DNA from: Acidobacteriota bacterium
GTDB taxonomy: Bacteria > Acidobacteriota > Blastocatellia > Pyrinomonadales > Pyrinomonadaceae
Length of the DNA stretch: 12,661 nucleotides
Assembly (NCBI GenBank): GCA_013696385.1
Contig: JACCYR010000280.1
Span: 1 to 12,661 of the forward strand
Reading direction: 5' to 3'
Shown here: one piece after another, positions 1-5,843 of the stretch
Position numbering within the stretch: the first letter of the stretch is position 1
Layout: each line of letters opens with the position of its first letter
The notes under the pieces: model-generated
The model's input: the letters and a program-made list of their open reading frames with translations, nothing else
What the model was told of the DNA's origin: nothing
Database searches by the model: none
Translations under genes and position numbers: made by a program

Positions 1-308
1 ATGTCAAACCGGAGAACAAATTTAGCGGATATTCACGCCGGGAAGTTATTCGACGAGTTGGTTTAGCCTCGGTTATCGCTTTACCGATTATTGCGTCCTT
101 GGCAGCACCCGTGGCTGCACAGGTAGCCACTTGTTCGGGTGCATCCGACGGTACGGTGTGTCAAAATAATAATCGAATATGTTGTGGCGGAGTTTGTTGT
201 CCTGCCGGTGTTCATGAATGTGATACTTCTTCGGGTCAAGGCGCATGTCCAACCTCCAGACAAAGAAAAGGAGGACAGACACAAGAAAGGGACCCGAGTA
301 AGAATTAG
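1..308 (+). CDS. 3' end of PqqD-type protein with RR-hydrophobic segment and Cys-rich tail (5' partial)
   Basis: An open frame runs in from the left edge (codons start at base 3) and ends at TAG 306-308, giving 101 visible residues. In order it shows a polar stretch, a twin-arginine-like motif SRREVIRR (residues 11-18 of the visible part), a hydrophobic segment of about 20 residues ending in APVAAQ, a Cys-rich domain with eight cysteines including CCGGVCC, and a basic/polar end. Cysteine spacing is C-x8-C-x6-CC-x3-CC-x6-C-x8-C. From remembered family knowledge, acidobacterial PqqD-domain proteins end in just this kind of RR + helix + Cys-rich tail, and they lie near NTP_transf_5 genes like the next one. 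The PqqD domain itself would lie left of the window, so the family call is inference. The Tat-like motif and APVAAQ suggest membrane insertion or export of the tail. An alternative is a stand-alone small Tat-exported Cys-rich protein, because the true start is not visible. Confidence 0.7.
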   Translation, partial: VKPENKFSGYSRREVIRRVGLASVIALPIIASLAAPVAAQVATCSGASDGTVCQNNNRICCGGVCCPAGVHECDTSSGQGACPTSRQRKGGQTQERDPSKN

Positions 309-319
309 AACTAACTTTA

Positions 320-1243
320 ATGGATTGTAGATTTGATGAAGATTTAGTTAGAGAAGAAATTCAAAAAAAAGTTAGCTTACTTCAAGACAAAGTAAATGAA
401 TTTATTTTGGAAAAGGCTTGGATTCGGTTTGATAAAGCCGGGTTCAAGCCTATTTTAATTAAAGGTTGGATTGCCGCCCAAATGTATCCCGAACCTTATC
501 GGCGCCGGTACACGGACTTAGATTTTCTCATCGCTCCTAGCTGTTATGAGCAAGCCGCCGAATTTCTGGAAAAATCAGAAGAAGATTTACCGGTTGATCT
601 GCACAAAGGCATAAGACATCTCGATACAGTATCTTTTGAAAATCTTTTTGCCAATTCAATTTTTATAAAATGTGGTGAAACCGAGATTCGGGTTTTGCGA
701 GCCGAAGACCATTTGCGAGTGCTTTGCGTTCACTGGCTGACGGACGGCGGCGCAAACAGAGAGAAACTTTGGGACATTTATTATGCCGTCGCTAATCGTC
801 CCGAAGATTTTGATTGGGAGAGATGCTTGGATGTTGTCAGTCAAAAGCGTCGGAGATGGATAATTTGCACAATTGGTTTGGCGCATCGCTATCTGGGACT
901 ATTTATTGATGACCTCGCTTTTGCCGATGAAGCAAAAAACACACTGCCGAAATGGATGTTAAAAACGGTTGAGAAAGAATGGAACGACAATAGTGTCAGG
1001 TTAGGTTCGCTAAGTTCTAGTCTTCACGATAAGAAACAATTATTCAGGCAGATTCGCAAAAGAATTCCGCCTAATCCGATTCAGGCGACCGTTGATATGG
1101 AAGGAGAATTTGACAACCGCCGACGAATTTTCTATCAAATAGGCGATATTTTTTTAAGGCTCAAACCTTCGCTTGAAAGAGTAATAAAAAGCATAGTCGG
1201 TGATTGGCGAAAAAAGAACGGCAAAAGAACGGCAAATGAATAA
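320..1243 (+). CDS. Predicted nucleotidyltransferase family protein (NTP_transf_5)
   Basis: The 307-residue product fits the uncharacterised nucleotidyltransferase family PF14907. An IKGW turn at residues 47-50 is followed by a D-x-D metal site in YTDLDFLI (D66, D68) and a third acidic position in PVDLH (D93). That is the pol-beta-type arrangement for transferring a nucleotide to an unknown acceptor. The later block EDHLRVLCVHW...REKLWDIYY is the usual helical C-terminal part of the family. A TAA at 299-301 closes the frame upstream, so ATG 320 is the first possible ATG. No good Shine-Dalgarno is seen. It begins 11 bp after the Cys-rich tail gene and its end overlaps tsaB, so all are probably cotranscribed. 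In related bacteria such genes sit in clusters with PqqD-type proteins for modified peptides or cell-surface polymers. The substrate cannot be read from sequence. Confidence 0.8.
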   Translation: MDCRFDEDLVREEIQKKVSLLQDKVNEFILEKAWIRFDKAGFKPILIKGWIAAQMYPEPYRRRYTDLDFLIAPSCYEQAAEFLEKSEEDLPVDLHKGIRHLDTVSFENLFANSIFIKCGETEIRVLRAEDHLRVLCVHWLTDGGANREKLWDIYYAVANRPEDFDWERCLDVVSQKRRRWIICTIGLAHRYLGLFIDDLAFADEAKNTLPKWMLKTVEKEWNDNSVRLGSLSSSLHDKKQLFRQIRKRIPPNPIQATVDMEGEFDNRRRIFYQIGDIFLRLKPSLERVIKSIVGDWRKKNGKRTANE

Positions 1244-1925
1244 AAAATTGATACTGGCGATAGAGACAGCCATCGGGGGCGGGAGTATTTCGCTTTTGGA
1301 AAATGAGACGGAGATTGATTTTTGGATAGGGAAGAGGGAAGTATCAAAGGCAGAAGATGTTTTAGAACAAATAGCCAGTTTGTTAGGAAAACACAAACCG
1401 GAAAAAACGCGAATAGATTTGATTGTATTTTCGAGCGGTCCGGGCAGTATGACAGGTGCTAGAATCGGTTTCGCCACGGTTTTGGGATTGCAAAAGAGTT
1501 GGAACTGCCAATGGATTGGAGTAAATGTTCTTGAAACGTTGTTTTTGTTATCAGATAAGCCGAAAAGAACACTTACCGCGACACCGTTTGGGAGAAAGCA
1601 AATAGCCTGTCAAATTTTTGACGCTAATAATTCCGATTGTATAGTAAAGATCTCACCGGAGATTAAGACTTTTAAGGAATTTATTGAGTTTATAAATCAA
1701 GGGGAAGTTGAAGAATTGATAGTTCACGACAAATTATTTTCTTTTATTAACGAGCAAAAACAAAGAAACTTAACAAAGGAAATTTCACTGATTAATGCAG
1801 GTGAAAATTTAGCGAAGTTTATTGGCATTAAAGGATTACGGATGACAAACACAAGCGCGTCCGATAATCATAGACAATATCACAATTATACTACTAAGAT
1901 AAAAGACCAAAAAATTGAAAAGTGA
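1236..1925 (+). CDS. tsaB: tRNA t6A37 threonylcarbamoyltransferase complex subunit TsaB
   Basis: TsaB is the inactive ASKHA-fold partner of TsaD in the complex that puts threonylcarbamoyl on A37 of ANN-decoding tRNAs. The 229-residue product starts MNKKLILAIETA and has the hallmark SSGPGSMTGARIG block (residues 66-78). ATG 1236 was chosen because homology starts right there. In-frame codons reach back to 1200, but they only add residues inside the preceding gene. The start codon overlaps the end of the nucleotidyltransferase gene (ATGAATAA), which suggests translational coupling. rimI follows with an 11-bp overlap, a classic bacterial pairing. The second half diverges from well-studied TsaB proteins, and the segment equivalent to the usual HS..LLP region reads VSKAEDVLEQIASLL. 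The coding is AT-rich compared with dnaE and parAB. Confidence 0.88.
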   Translation: MNKKLILAIETAIGGGSISLLENETEIDFWIGKREVSKAEDVLEQIASLLGKHKPEKTRIDLIVFSSGPGSMTGARIGFATVLGLQKSWNCQWIGVNVLETLFLLSDKPKRTLTATPFGRKQIACQIFDANNSDCIVKISPEIKTFKEFIEFINQGEVEELIVHDKLFSFINEQKQRNLTKEISLINAGENLAKFIGIKGLRMTNTSASDNHRQYHNYTTKIKDQKIEK

Positions 1926-2439
1926 ATCAATAAAAATTACAGTTTTAGAGGCAGCCGAGATAGAAAAAGTTTTGAAAATTCAAATGGAGTGTAATTTAAC
2001 TTCGTGGAATTATATTGATTATCTAAAAGCTATCCAAAACGATGAGTTAGTTACCTTAGTTGCCAAGACAAAAAAAGAGATCAACGGTTTTATTGTTGCG
2101 CGTCTGATAATTAATAAGGATTTTAATCCTATTCTTCTAAAACAAAAGTCTTCTGAAAAGTTGGGTCAAACAAGTTATAGCCCGGAAAACGAAGCCGAAA
2201 TATACAGCTTCGCTATCGCTAAAAAATATCAAAATAAAGGAATTGGAAAACAGTTGTTTAGCAAATTTAAAGAGATGGCAAAGAAAAATGAAATAGACTT
2301 AATTTGGTTGGAAGTAAGGAAATCAAACATAAATGCGATAGAATTTTACAAAAAAAACAACTTTAGCCAATCGTATCAAAGAAAAAACTACTACAATAAT
2401 CCGACTGAAGATGGAATTGTTATGAAATTAGTTCTATAA
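1915..2439 (+). CDS. rimI: Ribosomal protein S18-alanine N-acetyltransferase RimI (GNAT)
   Basis: This is a GNAT-fold acetyltransferase of 174 residues. Motif A, the acetyl-CoA pyrophosphate loop, is YQNKGIGKQL (Q106-x-x-G109-x-G111). Motif B is WLEVRKSNINAIEFYKKNNF (131-150). The end RKNYYNNPTEDGIVMKL matches the RimI signature around the catalytic tyrosine (RNYY...DG...M). RimI acetylates the N-terminal alanine of S18, though many RimI proteins act more broadly. The only start before the fold is TTG 1915: TAA at 1900-1902 closes the frame upstream, and the next ATG (1984) would cut into the domain. The start lies inside the tsaB end. About 25 extra residues (roughly 67-93) sit between the two strands before motif A, longer than in E. 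coli RimI. Confidence 0.85.
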   Translation: MKSESIKITVLEAAEIEKVLKIQMECNLTSWNYIDYLKAIQNDELVTLVAKTKKEINGFIVARLIINKDFNPILLKQKSSEKLGQTSYSPENEAEIYSFAIAKKYQNKGIGKQLFSKFKEMAKKNEIDLIWLEVRKSNINAIEFYKKNNFSQSYQRKNYYNNPTEDGIVMKLVL

Positions 2440-2461
2440 GAAACCGTTTTATAAAACAAAC

Positions 2462-2489
2462 TTGATTCAGGCAGGGTTTCTAATATAAC
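2462..2489 (+). promoter_or_regulatory. Candidate sigma70-type promoter for the DUF465 gene
   Basis: TTGATT (2462-2467; 4 of 6 to TTGACA) and TATAAC (2484-2489; 5 of 6 to TATAAT) are separated by 16 bp in the rimI-DUF465 gap. A start of transcription near 2496 would give a leader of about 70 nt to ATG 2568. Seen only as a motif match in AT-rich DNA. Confidence 0.4.
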
Positions 2490-2548
2490 ATCTTATTTAT
2501 GGCTCGCAAATACAATTTAAATATTATGAGCTACAAAAATCTTAAATC

Positions 2549-2556
2549 AGGAAGGA
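2549..2556 (+). promoter_or_regulatory. Ribosome binding site that favours the internal start
   Basis: AGGAAGGA lies 11 nt before ATG 2568. The in-frame ATGs at 2499 and 2526 have no such site. This, plus the normal family length, supports the shorter protein. Confidence 0.55.
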
Positions 2557-2567
2557 AAAACAACGCT

Positions 2568-2795
2568 ATGAATATATCAACGGTAGATACAGTCAGAGAC
2601 GAACTTATAAAGGAAAACCAAACCTTTAGGGAACTGGTCCAACAACACCAAAACTACGAAAAAAGATTGTCTGAACTAGCACAGTTAATTTACCCGAATG
2701 ACGAAGAGTTATTAGAAGAAACTACACTAAAAAAGAAGAAGTTAAATATTAAAGACGAAATATATGCAATGATTCAAAATTATCCGGTTACATAA
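2568..2795 (+). CDS. Small DUF465/YdcH-like coiled-coil protein
   Basis: From ATG 2568 the product is 75 residues, MNISTVDTVRDELIKE onward, almost all helical. The pattern ENQTFRELVQQHQNYEKRLSEL, then a short break (YPNDEE), then a Lys-rich stretch LKKKKLNIKDEI fits the DUF465/YdcH family (usually 70-80 residues): two antiparallel helices, general function unknown. A longer reading from ATG 2499 would add 23 residues (MARKYNLN...) with no family match. It is separated from rimI by 128 bp with a possible promoter of its own. It is the last + strand gene before a long hairpin at 2822-2885. Confidence 0.72.
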   Translation: MNISTVDTVRDELIKENQTFRELVQQHQNYEKRLSELAQLIYPNDEELLEETTLKKKKLNIKDEIYAMIQNYPVT

Positions 2796-2821
2796 TCACT
2801 AATTTAGATAATTAATAATTA

Positions 2822-2885
2822 ACAAACTAACTCACTAAAAGAAGGATGGTGGTAAGAAAGCCCTTCTTTTAGTGAGTTAGTTTGT
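2822..2885. terminator. Perfect 24-bp inverted repeat between convergent genes (likely bidirectional terminator)
   Basis: Arms 2822-2845 and 2862-2885 are exact reverse complements over 24 bp with a 16-nt loop (2846-2861). It begins 26 bp after the DUF465 stop. Its right arm contains the last two codons and the stop of the convergent beta-propeller gene (2877-2885). No clean T-run follows either arm, though each arm carries an internal A4/T4 run. Position between 3' ends argues for transcription termination or 3'-end protection. An interspersed repeat element is an alternative. Confidence 0.7.
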
Positions 2886-4070
2886 CAGGCAATTACCGCT
2901 ACCGGCAGAAGTAACAACTGTTATTAAACCTTTGTTTGTCGGAAAGGCAATTAGATTATTTAATACAATTGGGTGGCTGTTCAAATAATTTTCAGATCCG
3001 AGAAATATCTGATTTATTGATTTTCCGTTTGCTAAATCTATAATGTTTACAGTTACTTCAGAGGAAGTAACAACTATGCCAAAATTATTAATGATTAACG
3101 GCAAATCGGTTATTCTGGCAGCTAATCTTTTTTTCCATAATAACTTTCCCCGTTCCCTCGAAACCAGATAAATAAAATTATCAAAAGATGTAACTAAAAT
3201 TCCCATCGGCGTAAGAACCAGATTTGAAATTTCCGCTCCATAACGCAACTGCCATAAAATCCTTTCCTCTTGTGGATCGATCGCATAAACTCCGCCTTTT
3301 TTATCTCCCCAAATTAGCCAACCCTCATTAAATAAAACCGCCTTAACTTCTACCTTTGCTTTGATTTGATATTGAATTGTTCCAGTTTCAGCTGAAATTA
3401 TAGAAATTTTATTATCAAGATTTGAGATTATAATTTTATCATTATTGAAAAGCGGTAATGAAGACAAACCTTTTTCAAAAAAACTACTCCAGATTATTGT
3501 TCCATCCATTTTATTCAAAGCAAATAACTTGGAGTTTTCACTAATTATAATAATTTTTTCATGAAAAATTCCTAAATATACGTTATTAACATTACCTATA
3601 TCCAATTTGTTCTGCCAGTGTGTGACACCTGTCAAAGGACTGATAGAACGAACTATAAAATTGTTTGGAGACGGTGGCAGCAGTGAGTTCGGCTCGACCT
3701 TTAAATCTTCAGAAATGAAGGGTTTTATCACTAGATAGATGTTGTTTCCGCCAAAGCTGTCTAAAATTGGAGTTGATATGATTTCTCCTCCCATTTCAGT
3801 TTCCCAAATTTTATGACCATTACTTGAATTTAAGGCAAGAACTGCCCCATTTAAAAGAGAAAGATAAATTATCTTTTCATTATCGGACGCAATGTTTAGA
3901 TTTGTTATCTTATTGCTGTTATATATCCAGCATTGTTTGAAGGGAAGTGATAAAAGCCTGGAATCAAATTTTATTTGCGAAAACGTTATCGGACTTAAAT
4001 AAAATAGGGCTAGAAAAACTATGACGGTCGAACAGACAAAACTAGGACTAGGATTTTGAAAGCGGTTCAT
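2877..4070 (-). CDS. Exported PQQ-like beta-propeller repeat protein
   Basis: From ATG 4070 the product is 397 residues. A signal peptide is clear: an N-terminal arginine, a hydrophobic core STVIVFLALFYL, and a likely cut after PITFSQ near residue 32. The rest is a run of PQQ_2/BamB-like blades of the type G-x-hh-A-L-[DN]-x-x-x-G-x-x-h-W. W or W-equivalent positions occur in CWIYN, HKIWETE, THWQNK, TIIWSSF, TIQYQI, RILWQL, KLLWKK and SINQIF. Eight units fit an eight-bladed propeller. No PQQ-enzyme catalytic residues are evident, so a scaffold or binding role in the periplasm or outside is more likely than a dehydrogenase. The mature part has just two cysteines, C47 and C394, at opposite ends. 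An in-frame TTG at 4100 follows an AAAAGGAAG site and could be the start instead, giving 10 more residues. The gene converges on the DUF465 gene and diverges from ssb. Confidence 0.78.
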   Translation of the reverse strand: MNRFQNPSPSFVCSTVIVFLALFYLSPITFSQIKFDSRLLSLPFKQCWIYNSNKITNLNIASDNEKIIYLSLLNGAVLALNSSNGHKIWETEMGGEIISTPILDSFGGNNIYLVIKPFISEDLKVEPNSLLPPSPNNFIVRSISPLTGVTHWQNKLDIGNVNNVYLGIFHEKIIIISENSKLFALNKMDGTIIWSSFFEKGLSSLPLFNNDKIIISNLDNKISIISAETGTIQYQIKAKVEVKAVLFNEGWLIWGDKKGGVYAIDPQEERILWQLRYGAEISNLVLTPMGILVTSFDNFIYLVSRERGKLLWKKRLAARITDLPLIINNFGIVVTSSEVTVNIIDLANGKSINQIFLGSENYLNSHPIVLNNLIAFPTNKGLITVVTSAGSGNCLTN

Positions 4071-4105
4071 TGTTTTTATGACTGACCAAATACAGAGCAA
4101 ATTAT

Positions 4106-4114
4106 CTTCCTTTT
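4106..4114 (-). promoter_or_regulatory. Shine-Dalgarno-like site before an alternative TTG start
   Basis: On the - strand AAAAGGAAG lies five bases before TTG 4100, in frame with the propeller gene. ATG 4070 has no comparable site. It leaves the start of that gene open. Confidence 0.35.
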
Positions 4115-4119
4115 GTGAT

Positions 4120-4125
4120 ATTATA
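4120..4125 (-). promoter_or_regulatory. Possible -10 element for the beta-propeller gene
   Basis: An exact TATAAT is present on the - strand in an AT-rich stretch, but no good -35 is found 16-18 bp before it. Transcription starting near 4113 would leave a leader of about 40 nt before ATG 4070, and almost none before TTG 4100. Confidence 0.25.
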
Positions 4126-4173
4126 TTTATATAAAAATATAAGAAAAATCCAAAAAAATCTAAACACAGCCGC

Positions 4174-4203
4174 TTGACCTTGATAGATGGATGAGAGTAA
4201 CAT
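4174..4203 (+). promoter_or_regulatory. Candidate promoter for ssb
   Basis: TTGACC (4174-4179; 5 of 6) and TAACAT (4198-4203; 4 of 6) are 18 bp apart, which would give a leader of about 50 nt before ssb. The site lies in the 192-bp divergent gap with the beta-propeller gene. Confidence 0.35.
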
Positions 4204-4262
4204 CCCAAAAAGTTTGCTGTAAATCAATAAGTAAAATTAATAAATGGAGAATTAAACAGAAT

Positions 4263-4715
4263 ATGTCTTTCAATAAAATTTCAATAATCGGGAATTTAGG
4301 ACGCGATCCAGAACTTCGTTATACTCCGCAAGGCGATGCCGTCTGCGATTTTTCAGTCGCAGTAAATGACAGAAAGCGCGATAAAGCCGGGGAATTGCAG
4401 GATAATACAACCTGGTTCAAAGTAACGTTTTGGCGCAAACAAGCTGAAAACGCTTCAAAGTATCTAACCAAAGGACGGCAGGTCTATGTCGAAGGTCGTC
4501 TCCAAGTTGAAGAATGGACTGACCGCGATGGAAATAATCGATATACCTTAGTTATTCAAGGCTCAGAACTGCAGTTTCTCGGCGAGAAAAGCAGCGATGA
4601 AATGTCCTCAAACACTACGTCTGAAAATAACTTTGCCGATGATACGGGTGGTTTTACAGATGATAAAGCTAGTTCTCCCGTCACTTCTCCGACCGATGAC
4701 GACATTCCATTTTAA
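4263..4715 (+). CDS. ssb: Single-stranded DNA-binding protein SSB
   Basis: The 150-residue product begins MSFNKISIIGNLGRDPELRYTPQG, the standard OB-fold start of bacterial SSB. It continues with the conserved TTWFKVTFWRKQAENASKYL and KGRQVYVEGRLQVEEW strands. After residue ~110 comes a low-complexity acidic/Ser-Thr linker, and it ends in DDDIPF, the acidic tip that binds replication and repair partners. It coats single-stranded DNA as a tetramer. ATG 4263 was chosen because homology begins there; the frame stays open back to 4191 but that part has no family match. A weak GGAG lies 12-15 nt before the start. It is alone on its strand, between a beta-propeller gene and a gene-free stretch. Confidence 0.95.
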   Translation: MSFNKISIIGNLGRDPELRYTPQGDAVCDFSVAVNDRKRDKAGELQDNTTWFKVTFWRKQAENASKYLTKGRQVYVEGRLQVEEWTDRDGNNRYTLVIQGSELQFLGEKSSDEMSSNTTSENNFADDTGGFTDDKASSPVTSPTDDDIPF

Positions 4716-4733
4716 GTTAGCCAATAAGAAAAA

Positions 4734-4789
4734 TGTAAGAATATAAGTGAGGATTAAGATTACTTTTTTCAAACTTAATCCTTCTTACA
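4734..4789 (-). terminator. Hairpin with T-run on the - strand, downstream of accA
   Basis: GGATTAAG (4751-4758) pairs with CTTAATCC (4774-4781), and TGTAAGAA (4734-4741) pairs with TTCTTACA (4782-4789), leaving a 9-nt bulge on one side. Read on the - strand the stem is followed by TTTTTCTTATT, as in an intrinsic terminator. It lies ~190 bp past the accA stop. On the + strand no T-run follows, so it suits dnaE-accA transcripts better than ssb, although it starts only 18 bp after the ssb stop. Confidence 0.5.
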
Positions 4790-4831
4790 CGGAAACAAAA
4801 TAGATTGGTTAGGTAAAGATGTTTACTGAAC

Positions 4832-4913
4832 AATAGCGAAGAGTCAATAGTGAATAAAGTTAATAATTGGCGCGGATGAGAGAGTAGTTATTCACTATTG
4901 ACTCTTCGCTATT
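4832..4913. repeat. Perfect 26-bp inverted repeat built from short direct repeats
   Basis: Arms 4832-4857 and 4888-4913 are exact reverse complements over 26 bp, with a 30-nt loop. The 11-mer TATTCACTATT occurs at 4889-4899 and again at 4910-4920, 21 bp apart, so the right arm is part of a short direct-repeat array. It lies in the gene-free 4716-4979 stretch between the 3' ends of ssb and accA. No other feature was seen in 4921-4979. It may be an interspersed (REP/MITE-like) element or a second terminator hairpin. No transposase is nearby. Confidence 0.75.
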
Positions 4914-4979
4914 CACTATTTTCAATAAAACCACACCATCCTTTTCTATTTTGGTATTACACTAAAAAGCAAAAAATCT

Positions 4980-5822
4980 TCAGGAAATCCAACTGCCCAT
5001 TTTCCTGAATTTTTGAAAGCGTAATTCTAACCTCTCCTTGCCATCTAAGACATCCAATTGCTTTAAATTGCGAAGCAAAATTTCCTTTAAATTTTCAGCT
5101 GTTTTTTTATAAGATTTTTGTAGTTCAGAATTTTCATCGGAATTAAATTTCCAATCAGTATGCTCCGGCACAATTTCATCTATCAGTCCGAATTGTTTTA
5201 AGTTTTTGGCAGTCAAACGTAAAACTTCCGCTGCCCGCCCGGCTTGTTCTGCATCTTTCCACAAAATTGCCGCGCAACCTTCCGGCGTGATTACCGAATA
5301 AACCGCATTTTCCATCATCAAAACCCGATCGCCGATGCCGATCGCCAACGCCCCGCCAGAACCGCCTTCGCCCAAAATAACCGCGATGATTGGAACTTTG
5401 AGATTTGCCATTTCACGCAGATTAAAAGCGATAGCTTCAGCTTGTCCGCGCTCTTCGGCATCAATTCCCGGATAAGCACCGGGCGTATCTATCAAAGTTA
5501 TCAACGGTCTGCCGAATTTTTCCGCCATTTTCATCACTCGTAATGCTTTTCGGTAGCCTTCGGGCTTCGGCATTCCGAAATTCCGAAATCGCCTCTGATT
5601 GGTGTCGCGCCCCTTTTGTTGTCCGATGACGGCAACCTCAAAGTCATCGAGTTTGGCAAAGCCGCACACCATCGCCGCATCATCGGCATAGCGTCGGTCG
5701 CCGTGTATTTCGACAAAATCCTTAAAAATTGTTCCGAGTAAATCCATTGTATATGGTCTTTCGGGATGCCTCGCCGTTTGCACGCGCTCAAAAGCATCGC
5801 TTGTTTTTTTTTCTTCTTTCAT
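4980..5822 (-). CDS. accA: Acetyl-CoA carboxylase carboxyltransferase subunit alpha (short N-terminus)
   Basis: AccA with AccD moves the carboxyl group from biotin to acetyl-CoA, the first step of fatty acid synthesis. Family marks: ARHPERPYTMDL, GQQKGRDT, NFGMPKPEGYRKALR, LIDTPGAYPG (residues ~110-119), GEGGSGGALAIG (the oxyanion region, ~151-162) and SVITPEGCAAILWKDA. From ATG 5822 it has 280 residues. A TTG at 5837 would add five. The homologous ARHP motif is at residue ~17 here, but near residue 67 in E. coli AccA. About 50 residues of the N-terminal helices are therefore missing, and the space upstream is the dnaE end, so they are not encoded nearby. The gap from the dnaE stop is 21 bp, so the two are probably cotranscribed. 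accD is not in the window. Confidence 0.92.
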   Translation of the reverse strand: MKEEKKTSDAFERVQTARHPERPYTMDLLGTIFKDFVEIHGDRRYADDAAMVCGFAKLDDFEVAVIGQQKGRDTNQRRFRNFGMPKPEGYRKALRVMKMAEKFGRPLITLIDTPGAYPGIDAEERGQAEAIAFNLREMANLKVPIIAVILGEGGSGGALAIGIGDRVLMMENAVYSVITPEGCAAILWKDAEQAGRAAEVLRLTAKNLKQFGLIDEIVPEHTDWKFNSDENSELQKSYKKTAENLKEILLRNLKQLDVLDGKERLELRFQKFRKMGSWIS

Positions 5823-5843
5823 ATTTTTTAGTCCCAAAGCTTT

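Noticed and set aside
1..66. Short open frame starting with ATG at base 1
   Set aside because: Only 21 codons, and it overlaps the convincing Cys-rich frame in another phase. The window edge makes the ATG accidental.
2439..2481. AGAAACC/GGTTTCT inverted repeat after rimI as a terminator
   Set aside because: Only seven pairs with a 29-nt loop and no T-run. It overlaps a better promoter match.
2877..4070. PQQ-dependent dehydrogenase
   Set aside because: The blades are PQQ-like repeats, but no PQQ-enzyme disulfide ring, Ca ligands or cytochrome CxxCH are seen, and the protein is shorter than those enzymes.
4716..4979. CRISPR array from the repeated TATTCACTATT
   Set aside because: Only two direct copies with a 10-bp gap plus an inverted copy. 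There are no regular spacers and no cas genes.
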